This document shows positions 6,858 to 12,744 of a stretch of 21,625 bases of DNA, one piece after another. Source of the stretch: Betaproteobacteria bacterium (GTDB taxonomy: Bacteria; Pseudomonadota; Gammaproteobacteria; Burkholderiales; Rhodocyclaceae). A program made the position numbers and the translations under genes. The stretch spans positions 1 to 21,625 of the forward strand of contig JAPTVL010000223.1 in NCBI GenBank assembly GCA_028065725.1, written 5' to 3'. The stretch's first letter is position 1. Each line of letters begins with the position of its first letter. The notes beneath the pieces were generated by a model. That model made no database searches, had not been told where the DNA came from, and saw nothing but the letters and a program-made list of their open reading frames with translations.

Positions 6858-7178
6858 TCAGAGTCCCTGCATTGGCTGTTCGCGAATCTGGACATCGGCG
6901 CCGTCAAGATTGATGGCGGCGTAGGAAATCAGCCAGCGTTTCTGTGTGACGAGGTCAAGCACCACCGCCTGCTTGCGACGCAGCTCCAGTATCTGGCCTT
7001 GATGGGCGCGATTGGCCTGCGGATCGAAATACTCGATGGCCTGGCCACAACGAAGTCGGGCCCGGACCGCATCCATCCATCCGGGTTGGTCCAGGACACG
7101 ATCAATGGCGGCCCGCAGACGATACAGTTCGAAGGCGGATGCGTCGTTGAGGGTGGCGAGGATGGCAGAGAAGTTCAT
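6858..7178 (-). CDS. Uncharacterised protein, first gene of a three-gene minus-strand run
   Basis: From ATG 7178 the product is 106 residues (MNFSAILATLNDASAFELY). A further in-frame ATG at 7202 would add eight residues, but MNFSA is the more natural start. The N-terminal half (LYRLRAAIDRVLDQPGWMDA) is helical; the C-terminal half (GQAIEYFDPQANRAHQGQIL, then QAVVLDLVTQKRWLISYAAI) resembles a small beta-barrel. No enzyme motif, signal or membrane segment is present. The spacing to the next gene (9 bases) indicates an operon. Function unknown. Confidence 0.65.
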   Translation of the reverse strand: MNFSAILATLNDASAFELYRLRAAIDRVLDQPGWMDAVRARLRCGQAIEYFDPQANRAHQGQILELRRKQAVVLDLVTQKRWLISYAAINLDGADVQIREQPMQGL

Positions 7179-7202
7179 GAGTATCAACCGTGACCGGCGC
7201 AT

Positions 7203-7539
7203 TGAGCGCGTGGTGGTGCAGAGAATACGACAGGGTCAATCCGGCCGGCAAGGCAGTGCTACCTGCCGAGCTTGGCGCGACCGGGTCCGGCCGGACATGA
7301 GGGCGCCCCCTACCCTATTCGATTTTGCAGTGCCGGCGACAAACACCAGCGGCAGATGGACGAGTCCCCCCGGTTACCGGCCTTATGCCGGATAAATCCC
7401 CATCTGCTCGGAAATCGCCTGGGCTTCATCCTCCCCGATATTCAGCTGGCGGACGTTCGTCCTGGTTGAGCCGTCAGGGTTTGCGGCCTCGCCCTACTTT
7501 TGGTATATCCTGACATCATTTCAACCACGGGAGTCCACC
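7203..7539. other. Intergenic region between divergent unknown gene and the Xre regulator
   Basis: No complete gene is seen. The minus strand at 7383-7493 holds an open 36-codon stretch ending in EDEAQAISEQMGIYPA and a stop, without a usable start codon, which reads like the tail of a lost gene. A short stem CCGGC/GCCGG brackets CTTAT near 7377-7391. The right end carries the promoter annotated separately. Confidence 0.35.
7481..7509 (+). promoter_or_regulatory. Probable sigma70-type promoter of the Xre-type gene
   Basis: TTGCGG (7481-7486) and TATATC (7504-7509) are separated by 17 bases and precede the ATG at 7540 by about 30 bases. A GGGAG ribosome binding site stands at 7529-7533. Such regulators usually repress themselves, so an operator here is likely but no clear dyad is visible. 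Confidence 0.45.
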
Positions 7540-7758
7540 ATGGCACGCAAAGCGAAACTCGACTTCAGCAATATTGATGTCGCCCGAAAGAAGGAGGGCT
7601 TGAATCAGAAGGATTTCTGGAAGCGCTATGGCGTCACGCAGTCGGGTGGCTCTCGTTACGAGTCCGGTCGCAACATTCCAAAGCCACTGGCGATCCTGCT
7701 TTGGCTGCACCGGTCTGGCAAGGTCACCGACAAGGATCTGGGGGAAGCGCTGAAGTAA
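7540..7758 (+). CDS. Small Xre-family helix-turn-helix regulator
   Basis: The 72-residue product is essentially one helix-turn-helix domain: LNQKDFWKRYGVTQSGGSRY, with the first helix before it (SNIDVARKKEG) and the supporting helices after it (PKPLAILLWLHRSGKV). The recognition helix region is VTQSGGSRYESG. It should be a dimeric DNA-binding repressor in the cytoplasm. GGGAG lies 6 bases before the ATG. No toxin gene accompanies it directly, so an antitoxin role is not supported. Its targets are unknown. The family assignment is secure. Confidence 0.85.
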   Translation: MARKAKLDFSNIDVARKKEGLNQKDFWKRYGVTQSGGSRYESGRNIPKPLAILLWLHRSGKVTDKDLGEALK

Positions 7759-7877
7759 GCGCCGAGCTGAACCACTTTTTAGGCAAGGCCCAAAACGCTG
7801 AGGAACGGTGGCCGGGATACCTGGTCGGTGATGTCGACCGGCGAAGAATTGCGAAAACGCTCCGCGACGAAGAGTAG
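7759..7877 (+). other. Possible gene fragment after the Xre gene
   Basis: One plus frame, open from before 7759 and ending at TAG 7875-7877, reads LNHFLGKAQNAEERWPGYLV followed by GDVDRRRIAKTLRDEE. The composition looks protein-like but there is no ATG or GTG start. It may be the tail of a decayed gene or a gene starting at a rare codon (CTG 7767). Nothing convincing follows up to 8022. Confidence 0.2.
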
Positions 7878-8022
7878 TGCGTGGAAATTTCCTTCGCCAC
7901 CTTGCGGGTGGTGTAGTACCGACAACGGAAGAAATGATGCATGCGCTAGCCGCCGAATGCTGAAACTGGCTCATCGACCGATTCCCTGATTTCTGTCTCA
8001 GCGGATTGCCTTGGTGTTTCCG

Positions 8023-8268
8023 CTATAGATTCAATTGCCGCAGCAACGCTTCTACCGCATCGCATCCGGCCGACGTGACCATCGCCTCGATCGGCGTCTT
8101 GCCCTTCAGCGCAATCTTCGGAGTGTTCATCCAGCGGCTTGCTTGTTCCAGGCTCCCGCATTCCCGCACAGCAAGCTCCGTGATCTCAGCCCAACGTACT
8201 ATCCGTGGATCATCATCTTCGATTTTGATCCTATCCGGTGAGTCTTCGCTTGGAGACGCCTTGGCCAT
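8023..8268 (-). CDS. Xre/MbcA/ParS toxin-binding-domain (DUF2384) protein coupled to rep
   Basis: The 81-residue product starts at the ATG at 8268, which overlaps the rep stop by one base (TGATG), a classical translational coupling. The C-terminal half (ASRWMNTPKIALKGKTPIEA, then VEALLRQLN) carries the DUF2384 signature: aromatic-hydrophobic, then P, then a small-G-x-TP-x-E motif, then a helix. In RES-Xre and MbcT-MbcA toxin-antitoxin systems this domain covers the toxin active site. Here there is no RES-domain toxin next to it and no helix-turn-helix is attached. Being co-translated with the initiator suggests a role in replication control or an orphan antitoxin; both are inference. Confidence 0.7.
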   Translation of the reverse strand: MAKASPSEDSPDRIKIEDDDPRIVRWAEITELAVRECGSLEQASRWMNTPKIALKGKTPIEAMVTSAGCDAVEALLRQLNL

Positions 8269-9536
8269 CAGCCGTTCCTTGCAAGCCACCCCGCCAGACT
8301 TCCGCGAATGATCGGGCTACCCATCCCCAGGGTTTCGTACGTCTTCTTGAGAGGACCTTTCAGCGTCTCTGCAAACCGCTCCAAGATTCGAGTACGGTCG
8401 GCGGGCGGCAATACTTCGAACTTTGCCATCGCACGTCCCGCTTCGTGATCGGACTGTTCCTGTTTCGATTCGATTGCGGCTTGTACGCCCTCCCCTGCCA
8501 TCGGCAAGGTCCTCCTTGCGGGCTTCGCCTTCGAGTCTGCATACCGTCCCCTCAAGGCAGAGCGAAATAGCGCTGCCGGACTTTCAACTCGAGGCATTGT
8601 CGTACTGGCCATTCGATCGCGAACCCAGTCCAGGGTTTCGCGCACCAGGCGATCATCATGACTGGCGAAGATGTCTTCCGCTTCCCTCGGATTGATCCCC
8701 AGCTCACGTATTCGATCGATTGTCTTCGTATCGATGACCGGTGGCGGCGGTAGTTCTAGCGCTCCTTGCGCGGCCCGTTCGATTCGAAATTGCAGATGCG
8801 TGATCCGGCGCCCTGTCTTGTGCTCGATGAGCTCCACCCGGATATCCGTCGTATTCACTTCGTCAATGGCTGGCTTCAGCACATCGCGCTTGAAGTATTT
8901 GTACTCAGGTTTTTCATGCGTCATTGGAATGCCGGTAAGGACGTCATGCCACCACTCCCACGTCTCTCGCATGGTGAGGCGCGACGGATTCGTGGCATAA
9001 CGCTTCGCGTTTTCGTACAAGCTGATCCCCGCCGTCGTTCGCAAACTGGTCAGGTAGTAGATCGACAACCGCGTGTAGAACTCCGGGCGCAGAAGCGTCT
9101 TTTCCGTTGTCGAATCGATCGTCCAGCCCACCATCGTTGCCTTTCCACGGCGATCCGGAATCACGCGGATCTTCGGAATCAGGACATCAGATGCGAATCC
9201 TTTGGCGTCATCGATGACGACCTTGATGTCCTGCAGCTTCAACATAGCTTCCTTGAGCACCTTCGTGTCATCGGAATTGAATGCAGTGTCCCTGGCCAGC
9301 TCGCCCAATGGTAGCCAGTAGAACTCTTTATATGCAGGATCGTCGCTAGGAGCATTGGCGCCTGGGACGCCCAAGCGTTGAGTGTGATACAGGATGACGT
9401 TGAAAATCTTGCGGGCCAGGAGCGACAACGTGCCTCCGCGTGTAACTCGCGGAGCAATTACTTCATTGGCTTTCCGAAACTCCCGGTTCGCTTGTTCTGG
9501 ATCTTGCGATACCGGAAGCGTTTTCTTGGTCGCCAT
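8268..9536 (-). CDS. rep: Plasmid replication initiator, Rep_3 family
   Basis: The 422-residue product has the two winged-helix domains of Rep_3 initiators. The first begins around residues 20-55 (ANEVIAPRVTRGGTLSLLAR, KIFNVILYHTQ). The second spans about 145-255 (LYENAKRY at 173-180, EYKYFKRDVLKPAIDEVN at 211-228, then GRRITHLQF). The family binds iterons through the second domain and dimerises at inverted half-repeats to repress its own gene. Both kinds of site lie directly upstream here. About 165 extra C-terminal residues follow the Rep_3 core. The usual length is 250-450, so the gene appears intact. It is followed by the DUF2384 gene with a TGATG overlap. Divergent parA and parB on the other side of the iterons complete a plasmid core. 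Confidence 0.9.
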   Translation of the reverse strand: MATKKTLPVSQDPEQANREFRKANEVIAPRVTRGGTLSLLARKIFNVILYHTQRLGVPGANAPSDDPAYKEFYWLPLGELARDTAFNSDDTKVLKEAMLKLQDIKVVIDDAKGFASDVLIPKIRVIPDRRGKATMVGWTIDSTTEKTLLRPEFYTRLSIYYLTSLRTTAGISLYENAKRYATNPSRLTMRETWEWWHDVLTGIPMTHEKPEYKYFKRDVLKPAIDEVNTTDIRVELIEHKTGRRITHLQFRIERAAQGALELPPPPVIDTKTIDRIRELGINPREAEDIFASHDDRLVRETLDWVRDRMASTTMPRVESPAALFRSALRGRYADSKAKPARRTLPMAGEGVQAAIESKQEQSDHEAGRAMAKFEVLPPADRTRILERFAETLKGPLKKTYETLGMGSPIIRGSLAGWLARNG

Positions 9537-9540
9537 CGAT

Positions 9541-9600
9541 CGGTGAGTTTAGGAATTTCACCTATGCTGCCTGATTTCGGTGAGTCACGCAATATCACCG
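9541..9600. promoter_or_regulatory. Two inverted half-iteron pairs upstream of rep
   Basis: Pair one is GGTGA (9542-9546) with TCACC (9558-9562). Pair two is CGGTGA (9578-9583) with TCACCG (9595-9600). The arms equal the conserved CTCACC/GGTGAG end of the iterons but in opposing orientation, with similar 11-base spacers. This is the usual design of an operator at which initiator dimers repress rep. Both lie just before the rep start (9536). Confidence 0.7.
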
Positions 9601-9947
9601 ATAAAGCTCACCTTGCTAGTCATCCCCGGAAAAGCTCACCTTTGGCGCAGCGAATCCCCGTAAAGACTCACCTGAGTGCTGCACATCGCTGGAAAAGCTC
9701 ACCACAGGCCCCTGTAATATCTCACCTATTACAAATTCTATCCCCGGAAAAGCTCACCGAACATCCCCGTAGAAGCTCACCATAAATCTTCGAACCCTTT
9801 GTGGCACAAGGGTCCCGGCGGCGGTAAACAAGCTTCAAGGGTTTACAAGCATCAATAAAACACTCAATGTCAGTGTCGCCTGCCGTTTAGAAAACCGCAA
9901 AAACAGGAACGACAGATCGTGAATAAAGTACCCCGTAAAAGCTCACC
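9594..9947. repeat. Iteron array of the replication origin (eight 19-bp units)
   Basis: The unit is close to ATCCCCGGAAAAGCTCACC. Copies: 9594-9612, 9622-9640, 9654-9672, 9685-9703, 9708-9726 (degenerate), 9740-9758, 9763-9781, and a separate one at 9929-9947. Copies 9622 and 9740 are identical. Start-to-start distances are 28, 32, 31, 23, 32 and 23 bases, then 166 to the last unit. The GCTCACC end is the most conserved. Iterons next to a Rep_3 gene mark oriV. Initiator binding both opens the origin and limits copy number by handcuffing (established for this family). Confidence 0.9.
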
Positions 9948-10182
9948 TTTCAAGAATTGCAAAATTCGGCTTATATAAAAAACAGCGTTCCCGTGTGGAC
10001 CCGAAATCAATTTAAACGGCCTATAAGGGGAAACCACGACCTTGGAAGCACTTGGCCCTTAGCAAGGTCAAAAAAACGGTCCAGAATGGATTCTGGATGG
10101 CCAATTTTTCGACGGTTGGCAAAAATATTCAGTGGATTTTAAAAGTATCGCTATTTGCTTGATGGCATTACGCTGAAAAGCG
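9782..10182. other. Origin region between iterons and parA promoter
   Basis: The stretch is locally AT-rich (around 9850-9928, 9948-10010 and 10100-10160) and is a likely site of strand opening. It holds an inverted repeat GTAAAC (9824-9829) / GTTTAC (9841-9846), a near-palindrome CCCTT (9795-9799) / AAGGG (9808-9812), and the dyads annotated at 10038-10097. No canonical DnaA box (TTATCCACA) was found by eye; TGTGGAC-like matches are weak. No gene is evident. Confidence 0.5.
10038..10097. promoter_or_regulatory. Two inverted repeats, candidate partition (parS-like) site
   Basis: GACCTTG (10038-10044) and CAAGGTC (10063-10069) are exact complements 18 bases apart. TCCAGAAT (10080-10087) and ATTCTGGA (10090-10097) form an 18-bp palindrome with a 2-base centre. 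They lie upstream of parA, a place where some partition systems keep their centromere. The 18-bp palindrome has the size typical of ParB targets, but no sequence match to a known parS is claimed. Confidence 0.35.
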
Positions 10183-10225
10183 TATTCTACGGCTAGTAGT
10201 CCAATTCAGGCGGAGCCGTAGAATA
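10159..10225 (+). promoter_or_regulatory. parA promoter with overlapping 12-bp inverted-repeat operator
   Basis: TTGATG (10159-10164) and TATTCT (10183-10188) are 18 bases apart. The -10 box is part of the left arm of a perfect 12-bp inverted repeat: TATTCTACGGCT (10183-10194) and AGCCGTAGAATA (10214-10225). The right arm ends on the A of the parA start codon. A protein bound to this dyad would cover both promoter and start region. ParA proteins with N-terminal DNA-binding domains repress their own operon this way, so ParA is the likely ligand. Confidence 0.65.
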
Positions 10226-11430
10226 TGAAGCATGATACTCAAGCCGTAGCGACTTTGCGTGCTATCGATACTAGTGTTGGTGTTGATCAATTACTAGAAA
10301 TCGACAAACGCGCAACACTCATGTTGGGGAAAGTTCGTGATGCGATGCTGGCACCGCATCCGGCGAAAGACGCCCCAAGATTTACAACGACGACGCTGTC
10401 CGCATTATGCGGCATTGATCGCGCCAGGTTGAATTACCTGATCGGGAAAGGCGAGCTGCCTCCTGGTGAAGCCAAAGGCGTTGGAAAGAGTCGGACGTTT
10501 TCGCTGGAAGAAGCTCGACAGTGGATTCGCGCGGAATCCGGATTGCCCTTTCGGCCGGCCGGCCGGTCCGGATTCAGTATCGTCGCCGCGAACTTCAAAG
10601 GCGGATCCACCAAAACAACAACGGTCATGACCTTGGCCCAAGGATTGACGCTCCGTGGGCATCGAGTTCTGGTTGTCGATCTCGATCCGCAAGCCTCCCT
10701 GACGTCGCTATGCGGTCTTCTTCCAGAGAAGGATGTCGTGGAGAGTGATACCGTGATGCCACTGATTTCCGGAGAGGCGAAAGATTTGGCGTACGCGATC
10801 CGGCCGACGTACTGGGACGGCATGGACATCATCCCATCGATGCCTGCCCTGTTCGCTGCAGAGTTTCACATCCCGTCGCAAGTGATATCGCGCAGGAATG
10901 ACTCTTCGTGGCAATTCTGGAACATCTTGGGGAACGGAATGAGGTCAATCCGCGAAGCCTACGATGTGATCATCTTCGATACGGCACCTGCGCTTTCGTA
11001 CCTGACGATCAATGCGCTAATGGCCGGCGACGGGATGATTATGCCCTTGCCGCCTAGGTCGCTCGACTACGCGTCCAGCACCCAGTTTTGGTCGTTGTTT
11101 TCTGACCTGGTAGAAAACTTCCGTAAGCAAGGATTCGAGAAGCGCTTCGATTTCGTAAGCGTGCTTCTTTCGTCGGTCGCAACCGATACCTCTGCGCCGG
11201 TGGTTCGGGATTGGATCCTGGACACCTATCAGCAAATGGTGTTGCCTGTCGAGATTCCGAGCACATCGGTAGCGGGCGCCACGTCCGCTCAATTCGGGTC
11301 CGTATATGACGTCACGAAATGGGAGGGAAGTGCTAAGACCTATCAACGTGCCCGGCAGGCGTACGACGGGTTTGTGGATCTGATCAACCAGAAGATCGCC
11401 GCGAAGTGGGCGACCGGCCAGGAGGTGTGA
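10225..11430 (+). CDS. parA: Plasmid partition ATPase ParA, type Ia with N-terminal DNA-binding domain
   Basis: The 401-residue product has the deviant Walker A motif KGGSTKTT at residues 125-132, the DLDPQ motif at 152-156 and FDTAP at 251-255, the standard P-loop order of ParA/MinD ATPases. The 120 residues before it contain a MerR-like winged helix (TTLSALCGIDRARLNYLIGK, then SRTFSLEEARQWI), typical of type Ia proteins that also repress the par operon. ParA uses ATP-dependent nonspecific DNA binding to position plasmids over the nucleoid. parB starts one base after its stop, so both come from the promoter at 10159-10188. Length is normal and no defects are seen. Confidence 0.93.
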   Translation: MKHDTQAVATLRAIDTSVGVDQLLEIDKRATLMLGKVRDAMLAPHPAKDAPRFTTTTLSALCGIDRARLNYLIGKGELPPGEAKGVGKSRTFSLEEARQWIRAESGLPFRPAGRSGFSIVAANFKGGSTKTTTVMTLAQGLTLRGHRVLVVDLDPQASLTSLCGLLPEKDVVESDTVMPLISGEAKDLAYAIRPTYWDGMDIIPSMPALFAAEFHIPSQVISRRNDSSWQFWNILGNGMRSIREAYDVIIFDTAPALSYLTINALMAGDGMIMPLPPRSLDYASSTQFWSLFSDLVENFRKQGFEKRFDFVSVLLSSVATDTSAPVVRDWILDTYQQMVLPVEIPSTSVAGATSAQFGSVYDVTKWEGSAKTYQRARQAYDGFVDLINQKIAAKWATGQEV

Positions 11431-11431
11431 C

Positions 11432-12475
11432 ATGTCGCTCAAAGATAAACTAAAGGCCAAGTCGGCTGGAATCGGCGCCGCGGTGGATGCCGAAATGGCC
11501 AACACGTCAGCGGAACAGAAGCCCACTCATCCCAGGACAGCGATCGGGCAAGCCAGTGCTTTTCAGCTTGCGATGTCGGAAAGAGACACGCGCATCGCGG
11601 AGCTCGAGGCCAGCCTGGCTGATGCAGATCGCTCCGAAATCCCGGTTGTTGAGATCAGTCCCAACCCTTGGCAGCCCCGCCGGATCTTCAACCAAGAAGA
11701 TATTCAGAAGCTGGCGGACAGCATTGGTGAGGTCGGCCTGATTCAGCCGGTGGTGGTCAGAAGGAAAAGTGTCCCTACTAGGGACACTTTTCCCGGAGCC
11801 GATGCGGAAACTAAAAGTGTCCCTAGTAGGGACACTTTGTACGAACTGGTTGCTGGTGAGCGCCGGTGGCGGGCTCACCAGTTGCTTGGTCTGCCTGAAA
11901 TCAAGGCGATTGTTATTGAGGTGACCGATGAATTCATGGCCTTGATGGCCCTGGCCGAGAATCTGGACAGGGAGGACTTGACTGACTACGAAACCAGCAA
12001 GGCCATCCGGCGGGCTGAAAGTGAGTTCAAGTCTCGTAAGCGTATGGCGGAAGCTATCGGGATCGGCCGCCAGGATTTCTATAAGTACCTCGCCTTCAGC
12101 GCATTGCCAGAGTTCATTCTTGCCGACCTTGAAGTCGCCCCAGGTCTGCTTGGAAGAAATGCGGCAGAACAAGTGGTAGCGGCACTGAAGACTCATGGAG
12201 AAAAAGGTAGCGAGGCCTTGACAACCTTCTGGCCACAAATCAAATCTGGAAACTTGGATCAGACCAAGTTGGCGTCAGCCATCGAAGCGTCGATCGTCCG
12301 CGGTAAAACCACCCGCACCGATCGCGAGATCAAGAAACTGTTCGTCGGCACGGAACAGGCGGGATCGATAACTAGGGATGCCTCAACGCTGACCATAAAG
12401 ATCCGGACAGCAGCGCTTAGCGCGGAGCAGGAAGACAAGCTGAGGGCATTTGTAGAAGGCCTACTGAAAAGCTGA
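11432..12475 (+). CDS. parB: Partition protein ParB carrying two in-frame palindrome-encoded insertions
   Basis: The 347-residue protein has the ParB N-terminal CTP-binding domain (PVVEISPNPWQPRRIF at 71-86, LVAGERRWRAH at 139-149), then AENLDREDLTDYE and the helix-turn-helix region around residues 200-225 (KRMAEAIGIGRQDFYKYLAF). The C-terminal part is the dimerisation or centromere-binding tail (EQAGSITRDAS at 308-318). ParB loads on parS and stimulates ParA. Between VVVRR and YELVAGERR, residues 112-136 read KSVPTRDTF, PGADAET, KSVPSRDTL. These two near-identical peptides are encoded by palindromic DNA. The frame is kept throughout, and the insertion falls in the loop before the GERRWRA box, so ParB may still work. 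A separate ParB tail lies downstream. Confidence 0.92.
   Translation: MSLKDKLKAKSAGIGAAVDAEMANTSAEQKPTHPRTAIGQASAFQLAMSERDTRIAELEASLADADRSEIPVVEISPNPWQPRRIFNQEDIQKLADSIGEVGLIQPVVVRRKSVPTRDTFPGADAETKSVPSRDTLYELVAGERRWRAHQLLGLPEIKAIVIEVTDEFMALMALAENLDREDLTDYETSKAIRRAESEFKSRKRMAEAIGIGRQDFYKYLAFSALPEFILADLEVAPGLLGRNAAEQVVAALKTHGEKGSEALTTFWPQIKSGNLDQTKLASAIEASIVRGKTTRTDREIKKLFVGTEQAGSITRDASTLTIKIRTAALSAEQEDKLRAFVEGLLKS
11765..11791. repeat. 27-bp perfect palindrome inside parB
   Basis: AAAAGTGTCCCTA (11765-11777) and TAGGGACACTTTT (11779-11791) are exact complements around a single C at 11778. It starts on a codon boundary and encodes KSVPTRDTF. The reverse complement in the same phase also encodes KSVP(S)RDTF, so orientation does not matter for the peptide. 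Confidence 0.9.
11814..11838. repeat. 25-bp perfect palindrome inside parB, second copy
   Basis: AAAGTGTCCCTA (11814-11825) and TAGGGACACTTT (11827-11838) pair around a single G at 11826. With the A at 11813 it is, except for the last base, the exact reverse complement of the 11765-11791 element, and encodes KSVPSRDTL in the ParB frame. Twenty-one bases (codons for PGADAET) separate the two copies. Confidence 0.9.
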
Positions 12476-12478
12476 GCT

Positions 12479-12509
12479 ATTGGAGTGTCAGTAATACTGA
12501 CACTCCAAT
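12479..12509. repeat. 31-bp perfect palindrome after parB
   Basis: ATTGGAGTGTCAGTA (12479-12493) and TACTGACACTCCAAT (12495-12509) pair around an A at 12494, beginning three bases after the parB stop. It shares with the parB elements the outline GTGTC-xxTA-N-TAxx-GACAC. Read in the frame of the downstream ParB remnant it gives WSVSNTDTP, parallel to KSVPTRDTF. No T-run follows on either strand, so a simple intrinsic terminator is less likely, although a hairpin in the transcript is certain to be strong. Confidence 0.85.
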
Positions 12510-12516
12510 CTGCTCC

Positions 12517-12669
12517 ATCAAAAAGATCTTCGTTGGCAAGGAACAGGCGGGCTCGATCACCCGAGATGCCTCTTCACTGACGATCAAGATCCGGACTGCT
12601 GCCATTTCGCGCGACCAGGAGTCCCGTCTGCGAATGTACGTCCAACAGCTCCTGGTCGATCCCCAATAG
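12517..12669 (+). pseudogene. Orphan ParB C-terminal remnant
   Basis: Fifty codons ending at TAG 12667-12669 read IKKIFVGKEQAGSITRDASS, then LTIKIRTAAISRDQ and a helical end. They match the last 49 residues of the intact ParB (IKKLFVGTEQAGSITRDAST, TIKIRTAAL) but differ at many positions in both protein and DNA. It is therefore the tail of a diverged ParB, not a fresh duplication. There is no start codon or ParB body. Its frame continues upstream through the 31-bp palindrome. Confidence 0.85.
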
Positions 12670-12689
12670 TCCCCGGCCATCATCGACCG

Positions 12690-12706
12690 ATGTCCGTCAC
12701 GGACAT
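12690..12706. repeat. 17-bp perfect palindrome next to the large integrase gene
   Basis: ATGTCCGT (12690-12697) and ACGGACAT (12699-12706) flank a single C. It lies between the ParB remnant and the 3' end of the integrase gene, at the presumed border of partition module and integrative DNA. A recombination (att) or regulatory role is possible but a second copy was not found in the window. Confidence 0.6.
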
Positions 12707-12744
12707 GGAATTCCCCACAGCCGACGGCGGTGGGGGTGCGCCGC

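Noticed and set aside
6504..7193. Plus-strand open frame of about 229 codons
   Set aside because: It covers the antisense of three minus-strand genes with protein-like sequence and tight spacing. The plus peptide shows no domain and no ribosome binding site was found.
7516..7974. Reverse-strand frame opposite the Xre gene
   Set aside because: The Xre gene has promoter, ribosome binding site and a clear fold. The antisense frame has no features.
9594..9947. Iteron array considered as a CRISPR
   Set aside because: The units are 19 bp with short irregular gaps of 4-13 bases, adjacent to a Rep_3 gene with inverted half-sites. There are no spacers of CRISPR length and no cas genes.
12479..12509. 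Palindrome after parB as an ordinary intrinsic terminator
   Set aside because: Position fits, but there is no T-run on either strand and the element shares its outline and codon phase with the palindromes inside parB, so a repeat-family explanation is preferred. Attenuation of transcription remains possible.
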